This document shows positions 11,486-23,590 of a stretch of 64,000 nt of DNA, piece by piece (position 1 is the stretch's first letter; each line of letters begins with the position of its first letter). The notes beneath the pieces were generated by a model that was not told the origin of the DNA, searched no databases, and was given only the letters and a program-made list of their open reading frames with translations. Where the stretch lies: contig CM045762.1 of assembly GCA_025200525.1 (NCBI GenBank), positions 126,051,752 through 126,115,751 of the forward strand. Direction: 5' to 3'. The position numbers were made by a program, and so were the translations under genes. The DNA comes from Camellia lanceoleosa (taxonomy: Eukaryota; Streptophyta; Magnoliopsida; Ericales; Theaceae).

Positions 11486-12531
11486 GAAACTGTAGCTCAA
11501 CTTTTTTGTGACCCCTCTCAGAAGATGAATAAGCCCTACAATATCGAACTCCTGCGATTTTGAATCTGATCTTACAAGTGCAATGTGAAATAGATAAACA
11601 CCAAAGAGTCCGAATCAGGAAAATCTTTTGGAAAATTGATTTTGAATCAAAAAATGCCAAAAATGCACTATTTTGCCAGATACAAAGTCGCCACCTAAAT
11701 ATTTTTGGAAAATTTAGGAAACCCATGACTCATGCCAAAGGCCACGTGTCTATCATCACCAAGATCGTCTCGGTTCGGGAACTTAGGTACGAGAGAGGAA
11801 GGTCATGAATTAAGCACTCACCTTCGCTCGATCAAAGATTGGCCTCTACTAATCATGATATGAATTTTATGTAAATTATATGCTCTTGTTCCAATTTCTT
11901 AGACTAGCATTACTTTGTGATGTGCACACACACAAGTATAGACAAACTTGCAAGAATTGGAACACTTGATTCACGTTCGTTTTGAAAATTGTTTTGAAAT
12001 ATGTACCACTTGAAAAAAGTGGTCGCATATGAACATTTACTCAAATTATTCCAATTCAAGCAATTAGCCTTCAGCCACAGGCATTCAAGCTATTTAACAC
12101 TTAAGCACTTAGCCTCATGGCAAGTATGCTAGATATGGCAACACTAACATACAAAGCAATATGCTAAAGCGAGTAAAGGCTCACCTAATACTCCAAGCAA
12201 AAAAAGATGAAAAAGTTAGAAATATGCATGATCCTAACTATGCAATATGGCTAATGCAACGTATGCGATATGAAATTACTTGGCTCGACTACTAATATGG
12301 CATATGATTTAAGTTGATAGCATGCGGTCTACGCATGTGTTCAAAGAAGTATAAGCAATAACAATGCAAGTTAGAATGATGAACCGAGCCTCAGTGCATG
12401 TAATACAAATGGATGCAAACATGAAGAATGCTAAACAAAACATGATGCTCCTAAACTAACCATTATAAGCTAGTAAATAAAAGAGAGAAATACGGGGGGT
12501 TGGAAGACATACACATTATTACAACATTGCG

Positions 12532-12547
12532 CCCTCACATAGGAGGG
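12532..12547 (-). promoter_or_regulatory. LTR hairpin (A copy)
   Basis: Plus strand ccctc-acatag-gaggg: same stem as D with an entirely different 6-nt loop. The minus strand continues with TTGTAATAATGTGTATGTC, the usual downstream context. Confidence 0.6.
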
Positions 12548-14337
12548 TCCGAATAAACTAACTAGCTAACTAATTAAAGCTAAGCTAATTATTACAAAAC
12601 AAATGAATAATTAGCCAAACTACTTAAATAATTATTACAACAACAAATGAACTAATTAATCAGCTAATCTAGCTAATTAAAATAATTACATCACCAGATG
12701 AATTAGTTATTCTAACTAATTAAGTACAAAGCCACTACTTTAATCACAACACTAATATATATAATACAGATCCCGAGGATCGATGGAGTACTCATGCATG
12801 AATGCGGTTTCCACACAAAAAAAGGGATTGTTTCTGCTGCTGAATGTCTCTGTTGCACACTAGAGCACTTGCATCGATTTCCACCTCCAGACCAACTCTT
12901 TTCTTTATTAGGAGAACACTGCTTGATTTTGCACTAGTGACCAGTAGAGGGCCTGCCGTCCATTGACGATGCCCTACCGACCACTGATGACAGAACTTCC
13001 CTGTTGCAATAGAGAGCAAATAGAGCAGAGACAGTGTATTCTCAAGGGTTTGTTTGCATATTTACCCTATCCTTATCATTTGAACAGCTTAAAGGAGTAG
13101 TAAAACTTGATTCACAAACCATCAATCTATGCAATTTCATTGCATGATGGTTCATGAACCAAAGTGTGCAAGTGTAATAAATGTAATAAAACAAGACTCT
13201 CAAAACCACCTCCCTATCATGAAAGATCAAGGGAAGTAGTTGACAATGAATCTTGAATTGTTTTCATCACTAATGAGTATGAAACGAATCAAGACTCAAG
13301 GGTTCAATTAACGTCTGATTGAACCCAAACAAGTTGTTATTTCGCACCTGTTTTAGGCTCAATTTTATTACTTCATTTTAGATTACCACCCATTCTTTAA
13401 TCAATTGAGTCCAAAAAGGTGAAGTTAAGTCCTCTAATGGAAAGAGGGCTCAAACTAAGAGTTTCTTTGGGCATGAAAGAGACATCATACTGTTAGTAAT
13501 GAACCCCCAAAGGGATTAAACCATTAAGCATGACATCTCAATCTCATGCTTAAACAAACAAGTAGTTTGAAACCACTTTCAAAGAAAAACAAAAGCCAAG
13601 GAAGGAGGGAGGTTGCAGAGGTGATTAAGAGTAATCACAAGTATGGAAAGCCATAAATAAATGCAATCAACTCAAATAAGATGGTGTCCAAGGCATAAAA
13701 CACCAAACTCATGAGGACAATTACACTACAAGCATGCAAAACAAAGCTCAAATGCAACAAACACTTAGAGATAGTCCTAAAATAGTCTAAAAATAGTCTT
13801 GAAACATGCTGGAATTAAGACAAAAATAGCTTGATTAATAAGTTAAAACATGAAGCATGCTAGGCTAGTAAGCAAAACACAAGGAGGGGAAGCTAACCCC
13901 TTCAATTTTGGACTTGAAAACATGATTTTAGCTATTGAAATAACTCTGAAAATTAGTATTTAAAAGCTCAAAAAAGGATAGTGCAAAGGTGGGAAACACA
14001 AGGGTAAAGGCCTTAAGAGCAAGGTGTAGAGAAGGATGAGCCACCCTTCAACCTTTATTGGCCTTCAAACCCAAGTTTTAACCCAAAAATACAGAGTTTT
14101 TACAGCCCAAAAATAGTTAGAAAATAGAAGAAAAAAAAAAGAGTGATTAAAACAAGTAAAGAGGCAAAGCTTTATATCTCTTGAAGAGAAGAATCAATTT
14201 CAAGTAATAAAACAAGACCAACGCACCCTCAAGAGCTCAAACAAGGCTCAAAGGTACCTCAACTTGAAGATGGAGAAGTTTGGTTAAGAGTGTATAGGCA
14301 AAGGTGAAGAGTGTGTAGGCAAAGGTTAAGAAATTTG

Positions 14338-14340
<3 letters not shown>

Positions 14341-14376
<36 letters not shown>
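14341..14376. repeat. (GA)18 microsatellite in LTR A
   Basis: A pure GA dinucleotide tract, read as CT on the minus strand, about 70 bp downstream of the TATA box in LTR sense. CT-rich leaders follow the TATA box in several LTRs here, for example near 17455 in B. It makes no credible protein. Confidence 0.9.
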
Positions 14377-14379
<3 letters not shown>

Positions 14380-14445
14380 GTACAGAGTGATAGGAAAAAT
14401 TTTGCTCCAAAATTTTTCTAACCCCAAAGCAAAAGGGAAGGCTCT

Positions 14446-14455
14446 CTATATATAG
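14446..14455 (-). promoter_or_regulatory. Putative TATA box, LTR A
   Basis: CTATATATAG (self-complementary), followed in minus sense by GAGAGCC and a CT-rich leader. Its distance from the LTR start is about 420 bp once the nested TIR element is subtracted. Confidence 0.6.
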
Positions 14456-14661
14456 ACAAACATGAAATTCCCTCAAGAACATCCAGCCATATACGTAGGA
14501 GCAGATGCTTGCATCTATGCAAACAGCTGGCACAACTGTCAAAAAATATCTGCAAAACACATTGGTGGTAGGCCAGCTACAAGCCATCACTGGTGGTCGG
14601 CAGGCCACATCAGTGGCCGGTTATCAAGAGCAATAGTTAGTAGCCCATAGAGTGGCTGGCA

Positions 14662-15476
14662 GCAAGGTTTTGAAAACTGGACCGGACCGGCCGGTTCGAC
14701 CGGTTGAACCGTCGATCGGTCGGGGTTCCGGTCTGGACATACCCTCTAAATCGGCCAAAACTCAAAATCGGCATATTTAGTGAGAACTGGAAAAACTGGC
14801 GGTTGAACCGCCGAACCGGTCGACCCGGAGCCGGTTCACTGGGTTGTCTAGCTCGTTTTTTTTTTATTTTAAAGTTTTTCTTTCTTTTTTATTTTTATTT
14901 TCTTTCTTTCTTTTCTTTCTTATTTTATATATATATATATATATAATATAAGAATATAAGAAAATTTTAATTTGAAACTCTTTTTCAAGGGTCTCCGCTT
15001 GTGAGGAATCCCATTAAGAGCTTGATGAAATTATTGTGAAAGTCTTCACCTATTTATAAGAAAAAAATTCTTTCAAAAAGACTCAAGAAATCCATGTGGG
15101 ATTCAATCAAATGTATTGGAGGGAATATTAAAATTTTGATATCCCTCCAAAATTTTTGCTCTTCTTTCAATCAAATTATTTGAATTAAAATCATATGGAG
15201 GGAATATTAAATATTTGATTTCATCTTCCAAAATTGAAATAAATAATATTTTAAAATATATTATTATATTTTTCAGTAAAAAAAATATTAGGACAAATAT
15301 TTAAGATAATTTAACATTTTTAATTTATAATTTTATTACACATATTTTTATTTAAATATAATTTTAATATATTTATTACGTCACGGTTCGATTCCGGTTC
15401 AACCCGACGGTTGAACCAGTGACCCATCCACCCGATCCCTTTTCCGGTTCACTCACCGGTCCGATTTTTAAAACAT
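14662..15476. mobile_element. Non-autonomous TIR DNA transposon (MITE-like), about 0.8 kb, in LTR A
   Basis: Both ends show related terminal inverted repeats: left ggttttgaaaactggaccgg, right (complement) tgttttaaaaatcggaccgg. Sub-terminal CCGGTTCGACCGG/GGTTGAACC words follow at each end. The interior is AT-rich with TTTCTT and (AT)n tracts and has no transposase. Flanks tggctggca and tggccggct could be an imperfect 9-bp target duplication, which would fit a Mutator-like element, but the host LTR is rich in such words. Superfamily is unresolved and the ends are accurate to about 10 bp. Confidence 0.65.
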
Positions 15477-15682
15477 TGGCCGGCTAGCCACCAGAGGTTT
15501 GTAGGCTTGAAGATCACTGAGTTTGGTCCAAAAACAAGGCAACAGGGGTGTAGGATTTGAAAGTCTCAAAGCTGTGGCATTCTACTGAGGACTTCGAGCA
15601 CTGGACAAGCATATACAATCATCATTGGGTGTGCAAGCGATGACATCCAAGTCATAAGGGCCGTCAAAATGAGGTGTCTGTA

Positions 15683-17049
15683 GCCAATACTTCAAGAGTT
15701 GATCGGGGTGATCAAAGGCCCCAAGGACGAGTTTATGCTGCTACTGCTTCTGAACAGTCATCTAGGCCATCAATGATGAGAGGTACCTATCTCATTTATA
15801 ACACATGGGTCAACGTATTGATAGATACCTGGGCATGGAATTCATTCATAGCATCTGCATTTGTATCTACGTTGGGTCTAAAAGTAGAATGATTAGAATC
15901 TTCACTTATGGTTGAGTCACCACTTGGGGGTCAAGCCGTTTTGGATCGGGGGTGCCATGGGTGTATAATTGAGGTGGCTGAACGTTAACTCCCTTTTAAT
16001 CTTGTGTTATTAGAAATGTTAGGCTTTGATGTCATTCTTGGTATGAACGAGTTGCCCTCTTATTGTGCTATTATGGATTGTTACTGTGGAAGGGTTACGG
16101 TGTGTACCGTAGGAGGGGACTATTTTTATTTTTTGGGGGATAGAGCTAACGGAGGGTTGTTACCATCGCATGACCCATGAACTTAGGGCAAACTCAGTTT
16201 CTTTTTGGCAACCATCGTAGATGATAAGAATAATATGGTTCGGGGGATGTTTACTAAGGTAGTTTGTGAATATACAAATGTTTTTCCTAAAGATCTCAAT
16301 GAGTTATTGCCTCATCGTGAGGTAGAATTTTCTATAGATTTAGTTCCCGGTACAACACCTATCTCTATGTCACCATATAGATTTGCCCCAGCGGAGCTGC
16401 TTATTCTAATGGAGCAGTTACAAGAATTGTTGGACAAGGTTTTTATACGGCCTAGCACTTTGCCATGGGGAACATTGATTCTCCTTGCGAAAAAGAAAGA
16501 TGGTCCGTTGTGGTTATGCATCGATTATTGTAAACTCAACAGGGTCACAATCAAGAACAAATACCCTTTACCTCGGATAGATGATCTTTTCGACCAACTT
16601 AAGGGTTCTCGGTGCTTCTCAAAGATAGATTTATGATTGGGTTACCATCAATCGTGGGTGAAGGAGGAGGACATTCCAAAGACGGCCTTCTGTACACGGT
16701 ATTGCCACTATGAATTTCTTGTGATGCCATTTGACTTGACCAACGCTCTTGCCACCTTCATGGACTTAATGATTCGAGTCTTCTGAGATTATCTTGATAA
16801 GTTCGTGGTAGTTTTTGTAGATGACATTCTTATTTATTCATTTTCTAGGGAGGAGCGCGAAAAGCACCTTCACATTGTCTTACAACTCCTTAGAGAACAT
16901 CAGTTGTATGCCAAATATGAGAAGTGTGAAGTTTGACTCTCGGAAGTAAGGTTTTTGGGTCATGTGGTCTCAAAGGAGGGAGTTACAATAGATTCTTCTA
17001 AAATTGAAGTAGTGCAAAGGTGGGAATGACCTAGAAATGTTTTTGAGAT
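15683..17049 (+). pseudogene. Tekay/Del-type chromovirus pol fragment (protease-RT)
   Basis: Remnant of a different gypsy lineage in plus orientation. The protease part (about 15780-15890) reads RGTYLIYNTWVNVLIDTWA, where the expected active-site DTG is DTW. RT follows from about 16205: [21 protein letters not shown], then [75 protein letters not shown] and the catalytic [11 protein letters not shown] (about 16810-16840). Stops interrupt it (for example after KIDL at 16637). It breaks off after PRNVFEI at 17049, exactly where LTR B begins. The left side is cut by LTR A. It is the oldest identifiable layer here. Confidence 0.88.
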
Positions 17050-17376
17050 TGTAGACACCCCATTTTTGATGGCCCTTAAGACTTGGGTGCCACCGATTGA
17101 TGACCCAATGATGAATTTACACGCTTGTCCAAATGCTCTATTTCCTCAACAGGGAACCTCAGTTTTGAACCTAAAAACCTTGTGCCCTGTTTTAGGACAA
17201 AAATAGTAGATTTTTCAAGCTTGAACACCCAGGGACCTATGGACCTACTAGTGGCTTGCCGACTACTTGTGTAAAAATTCAGATCTTTTTGCTAGCTGTG
17301 CCAGCTGTCTCCACAGATGCATGCAATGCCTTAGCTATATCTGTATGGATATTTTCAAGATAGTCTCATATATTTC

Positions 17377-17386
17377 TACATATAGA
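17377..17386 (+). promoter_or_regulatory. Putative TATA box, LTR B 5' copy
   Basis: tacatataga, about 330 bp after the LTR start. The 3' LTR copy has a better box, ttatatatag, at 54406-54417, so this one has probably lost a base match. Confidence 0.5.
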
Positions 17387-19232
17387 TGACTTCCTCTCAT
17401 AGTTTAGGGCTAGAAAAATTTGTGGACATAAGTTTTGGAAAATATTTCTCTCTCTACATTTCTCTCTCTCCCTTGCAACTTCTATACCCTTTGCCTAGAC
17501 ACTCCAACCAAACCTTGAGGGTTATTTGCTGAGGTGTTTGAGCTTGCATTTTAAGCTCTTGAGGGTGTGAAATTAGTGGTTTTTGATTCAAAGAGTCATT
17601 CCTCTTTAAGAGGTATAACTCCAAGCTTCTTTCCCTTATTCATTAACCATCATTTATTGTTATTTTTGTACTATTTTTCACCTATATTTATGGGATGAAA
17701 CTTGTGATTTAAGGCCATTAAAGGTAGAGGGGTAGATCACCTTTCTTGGAACCTTGCTTCTTAGGCCTTTACCCCTGTGCTTTCCATCTTTTCATTATTT
17801 TTTTTTGAGCTTTTAAACATTGATTTTCAGAGGTCTTTTAGAGGCTAAAATGTGGTTTTGAAGTCCCAAAAATGGAGGGGTTAGCCTCCCCTCCTTTGGC
17901 TTGTTTACTAGCTTAATTGCTCCATTATTTTAGTTTCCTTTGGTAGATGTTTTTATCTTAATTTCGGTGCTTTTTTTTTTTGTGTGCCTATTTTAGGATT
18001 GTTTTTTAGTTGTTTATGTCATTTATGCTTTGTATTGCATGCTTGTAGTATAACGGTCCTAATAGGTTTGGTGTTTTAGGCATTAGACACCAACCTATTT
18101 GAATTCATAACATTTATTTCAAGCTTTCCATACTTGTGTTCACCTCTAATCATCTTTGCAGTTCTCTTTTTTCTTGGCTTCTTCCTTGCTTTGAGAGTCG
18201 TTTCAAACCGATTGTTTGTTTAAGCTTGAGATAGAGATTGTTGTGCTTAATGGTTTAGTCTCTTTGGAGGTTCATTACCAATGGCATGACATCTCTCTCA
18301 TGCCTTAAACCAACCCTTGGTTTGAGACTTCCCTCCTTTAGTGGACTTAATGCTCATTATTGGACTCAATTGATTAATGAATAAAAAGGTAATGAAATGG
18401 AGTAATAAAATTGAGGTAAAATGAAGCTAGATAATAAAATCAACTTGGGTTCAATCGGACATTAATTGTACCCATTGAGTCTTGAGTCGTTTCATACTTG
18501 TTATTGATGAAAACGGTTCAAGAGTCGATGTCAACCGCTTCCCTTGATCAACATCATGATAGGGAGGAGGTTCATGAGTCTTTAATTGTGCATTTATTGA
18601 AATTGTATCCCTTGATTCATAAGCCATCAGGCAATGAATTTGCATTGATTGATGGTTTGCGAATCGAGCCTACCTCTCCTTTAAGATGTTTGATGATAAG
18701 GAGAGGCATGGTGGACAGACATCCCCTGAGAATGCGCTGTTTGTGTTATGTTTGTTTTCTGTTGTAGTAGGGAAAACACAACACTAGTGGTTAGCAGGCC
18801 ACCTTTATTGGGCGGTAGGCTACTATTAATGGGCGGTCGGCTACCATCATTGGCTTGGCGGCCACTTTTTCAACCAAGTAGTACCACTTTCTTCACAGAG
18901 CATAGTAGAGGCAGAGGTGCAAAACAGTGCTGAGGCATTCTCCCCGGGGGGGGGGGACAAATTCATGTGTATGCATAAGCCATTTCCTTTCTCCTCGGGA
19001 CCTGTTAGACTTGTTTTGTTACTAGTAGTATATTGTGAGTGAACTTGTAATTAATTACTTAGTTAATTAATTCTGTAATGTAACTAGTTAGTTAGTTTAA
19101 TTAGCTAATTTGTATTAATTAGTCAGAGTAATTAATTTTGTGTTGTAATTATTTAATTAGCCAGAATAGTTAGTTAAATTCACTGTCGTAATATTAATTA
19201 GTTAGCTAGCTTAGCTAATTCATTTCTTTGGA

Positions 19233-19248
19233 CCCTCCTATGCAAGGG
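19233..19248 (+). promoter_or_regulatory. LTR hairpin (B 5' copy)
   Basis: ccctc-ctatgc-aaggg: one pair of the stem is lost (G to A) relative to the other copies, and the loop is again six bases. It is followed by TATGTAATATGTGTGTATGTC. The 3' LTR copy near 56218-56232 is more decayed. Confidence 0.5.
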
Positions 19249-20244
19249 CAAAATATGTAATATGTGTGTATGTCTTCCCACCCCACGTCTTTCTCCCTTT
19301 TATTTCCCCGCTTATGATGGATAGTGTAGCACATCATATTTTGTTTAGCATTTTCCATGTACAAAGCATCCATTGTCTTGCATGCATGAGGCTCAGTTCA
19401 TCATGCTTAAAACCACATGTTGTCAAATTGATTCATATGCCATATTTATAGCCAAGCCTATTAATTGCATATCGCATGTGTTGCATTAGTCATGTTTCAT
19501 TCATTAGGAACATGCATGTTTTCTAATTCTTTTGCTTTGTATCGGCTTGCCTTGGAGTATTAGGTGAGCACTTATTGCTTTAGCATATTGCATAAGTATG
19601 ATTGTTGCCATATCATGCATGTTTTCCATGAGGCTAAGTTCTTAATTGATATACTTGTTTGAATGCTTGTGGATGAAGGCTAATTACTTAAATTGGGATA
19701 ATTTGAGTAATGTGCATATGAGATCACTTTTTCAAGTGGTACATATTCGAAACAATTTTCAAAAACAAACATGAGATCATATTCGTTCCAATTTTTGAAA
19801 GTTAGTTTATATTTGTGTGCAAAACATAGTAATGTTAGCCTAATAACCAAATCAAGAGCATATAATGTAAATAAGATTTATATCATGATTAGCAGAGGCC
19901 GATCTTTGATCGGGCGAGTGGGGTGTTCAATTCATGACCTTCCCCTCTCGTACCTAAGTTCCTAAGTTGAGACATTTTGGTGATAATGGATATGTGGCCT
20001 TTGGCACGAGTCTTGGGTTTCTTAAATTTCTCAAAAATATTTAGGTGGCAACTGTGATCTAGCAAAGCAGTCCATTTTTTGCATTTTGATTCAAAATTGA
20101 TTTTCCAAAAGAATTGCCAGATTTGGACTCATTTGTGTTTACTTATTTCACATTGCATTTGTGGAATCAGATTCAGAACCATGAGAGTTTAAACTGTAGG
20201 GCTAGTCTTATCCGAAAGAAGTAAGAAAAGCAAGCTATAGTTTC

Positions 20245-20261
20245 TGGTGACTCTGCTAGGG
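20245..20261 (+). promoter_or_regulatory. Primer binding site of B (tRNA-Arg-like)
   Basis: TGGTGACTCTGCTAGGG, five bases after the LTR end and the same as A's PBS except for two positions. It resembles the Ogre tRNA-Arg PBS and marks this LTR as the 5' one and the element as plus-oriented. Confidence 0.8.
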
Positions 20262-21075
20262 AATTTAGAGAACTTGACTTGGACTTCATGATGTGAAGTT
20301 TTATTTACTGATATATGTTCTTTGCATTGCATTTGCATTGGTGCGTTTAAGTCACTGTGTTTGCCATATGTTATTCTTGGATGGTTTGCCGGAGGCTTGC
20401 CCAAAAACTTGCCAAAAGGCTGACTGGTCGTGGGCTTTGCCATGTTAGGAACACAACCCTTAGATCTGGACTACCACTATACCGTTTGATCCTCCTTTCA
20501 CTTCTCGGTGTTAGGTGTGAGAGGTATATTAGGTAGTCTTGCTGAGGCATCCTCTTTGACCATTTGGCCTAGCTACATATAGTAAAACCCTAGAGACTGT
20601 TCCAAACTAGGACAGGATGCTCACCTATATGCAGGATTTCGTGAAGCCACTTGTTTGAAATAGTGAAGCCCTAGTTCATGACAAAAACTAGGACATGGTA
20701 ACCCTACCCCGCTTATAGGGGTGTTTTGGTTCTCTCTTAACTGGTATGTGCTTTACAGTGAAACTGTTTAGGAATGTGCATATTAGTTGTGTAGTTGGTA
20801 TCTATTTTGGGGGCGGAATTCAGTGCAGAGTACAATCTTACAGCTTTGATCATGTCTGTGTTGACCACATCTTAGCCGAGGTGCTGTTCGTAAGACTTTA
20901 CAAGGCCGGGGATCTTGTTTGAGGACAACCCGTGTTTACCTCACTCTCACTGGTTACAAGACGAAGGAGAATTAGACAAAGTTTGCCAGTCCAATTCTTA
21001 CAGCAATCACCTCTCAGTTCACCTGTGTTTATTCCGGTTCCGAAACAGTCAGTTACTTCCAGTTCAGCTTAAGAA
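20262..21075 (+). other. B: untranslated leader between PBS and gag
   Basis: About 810 bp without coding sequence, colinear with A's leader. It includes ACTAGGACAGGATGCTCACC (about 20608-20627) and the GTTTTGGTTCTC..CTTAACTGG stretch also seen in A. No uORF or clear hairpin could be defined by eye. Confidence 0.5.
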
Positions 21076-22392
21076 ATGTCACTTATTCCAATGGCACAGT
21101 ATTCCCGAGTCAGTATGGAGGAATTGATACACCATTTGCAACAGATAGTCGTGACACTACAACATGACGAGGTTCATCAAGCTGAGGTTACGGCTCATCA
21201 GGCTGAGGTCATAACCAAGCTACAACAATAGTAACCACAGCCAGCAGCGGACTCTGCATCACATGTACCCCCCATAGCTATCCCTGTGCCTGGTGCCACT
21301 GCTAATACTGCCATTGCTTAAGATCCACAAAAACTAGGGTAATCCAGTTTTTCCAATCCAAACAGAGCCAATCCCCACACAAGCTTCCAAAGCCCTAATT
21401 TATCAGACCAAGGCACTGTTCGAATTTGAAGTCGATCCTACTGCATTCAAAGTCAACAAATTGGAAAAGCTATTTAAGGGAGTCCAAGGAGTCAATTCCA
21501 TTCCAGACATAGAGGACGGATACACTGATTTCGTGGTTACATTGCCAGAGCAGTTCAAAATGCCACACATTGATCGTTTTGACGGTTTCAGGGATCCAAT
21601 GGTTCACTTGTGATTGTTTTCAGATATCTTGCAACTGATGGGCTTAACCAGACTACAGAAGCTATCTTTCTTTGGTCGCACCATGTCGGGCATAGTAACC
21701 ATTTGGTATGCTAAGTTGGAAGATTCCGTCAAACGAAATTAGGAGGAGATGACCGAAGCCTTAATTACTCAGTACTCTTACAATACGCAGATTGAGGTCA
21801 CAACTCATGATCTCGAGGTGACATGTCAAGAGCCAAACGAGGGTTTCTCTGAGTTTGTGACAAGATGGAGAGCTAAAGCCTGAATGATGACCACGAGGGC
21901 TTCTGAGAAGGACCAAATCAGCATGGTCGTCCGAAATTTTCATGGCAAGCTATTGCAGAAAATGATTGTGCTCCCATTATTTACGTTTACAGAACTTCAT
22001 GAAATGGGAGTGCAAATCAAAGATGCCATGAAGCAGGGGCTTATTACAGATAAGGAGCCGACAAAAAGGCCAGTTGTTCGCAGTTCCAATGCTGCCAGTG
22101 GTAGCACAACTGCGGGGCCATCGGATGTAAGTATTGTCACCACCACAAAAACTCCCGACACCTTTGTCAATGTAGGTCCACAAACCTCATCCAACCCTAT
22201 CTGACCCCAAAGGACTTTTAACCAGCTATACATGACCTTATCCAAAGCCATGAATGTGCTAGTCAAAAAAGGGCACCTAAAACCCTTAGAATCCCGTCCG
22301 TTTCCTGACCCTCTTCACCTAAGCATAACCCTACAAAATATTGTGCATTTCACCAACAACATGGTCATGACACCGACTAGTGCTTTCGATTG
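21076..22392 (+). pseudogene. B: Gag
   Basis: The start is chosen at 21076, where MSLIPMAQYSRVSMEELIHHL parallels A. The coiled, Gln/Glu-rich N-terminus ends in stops near 21230. The capsid part then reads FEVDPTAFKVNKLEKLFKGV, IPDIEDGYTDFVVTLPEQFK, LTRLQKLSFFGRTMSGIVTI, EPNEGFSEFVTRWRAKA and NFHGKLLQKMIVLPLFTF. A Ser/Thr linker and QLYMTLSKAMNVLVKKGHLK lead to the zinc knuckle YCAFHQQHGHDTD-stop-CF at 22341-22392, where A has Gln (CAG to TAG). At least five stops and a frameshift near 22320 make it inactive. Confidence 0.82.
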
Positions 22393-23590
22393 AATCATGA
22401 GATTCAGGATCTTATTGACAACAAGGTGATCGCTCTACCTCAGAAACCAAATGTAATCACAAATCCACTCCCAACCCATAATCAAATCCCCCCATCTCAA
22501 AATCTTAACCTGATCCATACACTGGCCGTCGCATATGACCCCAGCAAATATATTACCCCCTCCCATCTACCAAAACCAATGTTGTTCATTCCTGGGGGCA
22601 CAGATCTGTGCATGATAGATGCATTTAAGCCACAACCTGAGCCTCACAATGTGGTGACAATACCCATGGTAAAGGAAGGTTTGCCCTCGGAAGGAGGTAC
22701 TAGTCTATTGTTAGAGTGTCCTGTGGACTTATTTGAGAGGGTATATGACCCAAGTTGCTATATTGTGCCAATGAGTCAAACCAAGCTTGAATTGGTGCTA
22801 CTAATCTCGACAGACATCAATGTGGCCATGGAGGATAGCCCGAGCCAAGGGTTGGATGATTTGGCAGATCTCGAAGAGGATTTGGATAACCTGTAGTTCT
22901 TTGATGAGCATGATCAGGGAGATGTACAGATCGGGTGGTTCAACCTAAACGGATCGAACGATAACACTGGATGGCTGAGTGATGAGCCAGACAAGGAAGA
23001 AGAAATTGGGATAAAACTAGAGGCAAAGATAGCCGAGGTAGCTGTAGTGGCCAGGAAGGTTGATGAGAAAGGAAAACTGCAAGAGGGCATATACGTGGGA
23101 AACCCAAGTCAAGAAGTGGGGGTTGTGAACACCACAGACACTGAACAGGAAGCTGCATTGACACAGTTTGAGAGAAAAAGAGTTGAGGATAGTCAGAAAA
23201 CTGCAACCACGTGTCTCCTTGAGGGGGATACTTGTACTATTAAAATGATTCAGGTGGAGCCGGACAATTGTTTGACGGCCGCTGAGCGTGAGTGGTGGGA
23301 CGACAATGATTTGTGTCTGGCCCATACCAACGAAGATCGGGGAGGTTGCATCCCAGATAATACATGTTATGTTGAGGAGATAGACCATCTTACTTGCAAT
23401 GGATGGTATTTTAAGCTGCTGCACTTGGATCAAGCAGACGTGTCTGGAAAGGGCAAAGAAGGAGAGAAATAGAAAGAGAAGCAACTAGAAGAAGAGTCAG
23501 TGCTGCAATAGCTCAAGAAAATCCAAGCTAATATCTCTATCTGGGGTATTCTCATGGCCCCATGGGGGCATCGGTAAGTAGTATTGTCGG
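22393..23590 (+). pseudogene. B: gag-protease linker
   Basis: A 168-codon block (22390-22896) carries NHEIQDLIDNKVIALPQKP, GGTDLCMIDAF and YDPSCYIVPMSQTK, and ends in a stop. It continues in frame with WLSDEPDKEEE, then a 141-codon block (23047-23472) with QEAALTQFERKRVEDSQK and NGWYFKLLHLDQAD. KEKQLEEESVLQ follows after a stop, with the same probable coiled coil as in A. No enzyme domain. It is colinear with 3718-4767 of A, so the family has a long conserved region here of unknown role. Confidence 0.65.

Larger units (their letters stand above)
1..15682 (-). mobile_element. Element A: Ogre/TatIV-like Ty3/gypsy retrotransposon, 3' part cut by window edge
   Basis: Read on the minus strand, the order is LTR (15682-11491), PBS, leader, gag, linker, aspartic protease, acidic linker, RT, RNase H and a second RNase H. 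Integrase and the 3' LTR lie left of position 1. Lineage is inferred from the Ogre/Tat RT signature (FRDLNRAS, then YVDDMIVKS), the dual RNase H arrangement, the tRNA-Arg-like PBS and the long LTR. It is closely related in sequence to element B on the other strand. Frameshifts and stops break the polyprotein, and solo LTR D (4986-9285) interrupts gag. The outer LTR end abuts a Tekay-type fragment at 15683, so A inserted into that fragment; the partner TSD (gccaa on the right) is outside the window. Confidence 0.88.
11491..15682 (-). repeat. A: 5' LTR (minus orientation), with nested TIR element
   Basis: Bounded by tgtagctcaac at 11491 (complement of the LTR end ..GAGCTACA) and ggtgtctgta at 15673-15682 (a mutated GGTGTCTACA). 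Net length without the TIR transposon is about 3.4 kb, near B's 3.2 kb. It contains the conserved hairpin (12532-12547), an AT-rich TAATTA zone (12560-12760), a (GA)18 leader tract, a TATA box (14446-14455) and clusters of GGTCGGC/CCACT words (12940-12990, 14560-14650). The stretch at 13000-14240 is otherwise non-coding LTR sequence. Confidence 0.88.
17050..20239 (+). repeat. B: 5' LTR
   Basis: Starts tgtagacaccccattttt and ends gcaagctata (CA decayed to TA). It contains a TATA-like box (17377-17386), a CT-rich leader (about 17450-17475), a C4G11 run (18942-18956), a GGTCGGC-type word cluster (18780-18870), an AT-rich TAATTA zone (19040-19230) and the hairpin at 19233-19248. The 3' LTR matches along its whole length. 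Short reading frames inside (for example 18498-18933) are not protein-like. Confidence 0.9.

Noticed and set aside
14704..14946. 80-codon frame with a Phe/Tyr-rich tail
   Set aside because: Read-through of the TIR element's TTTCTT and AT tracts.
15674..16636. Pararetrovirus (caulimovirid) insertion
   Set aside because: The RT and the protease fragment match Tekay/Del gypsy order and motifs; no movement or coat protein signals, and it is bounded by retrotransposon LTRs.
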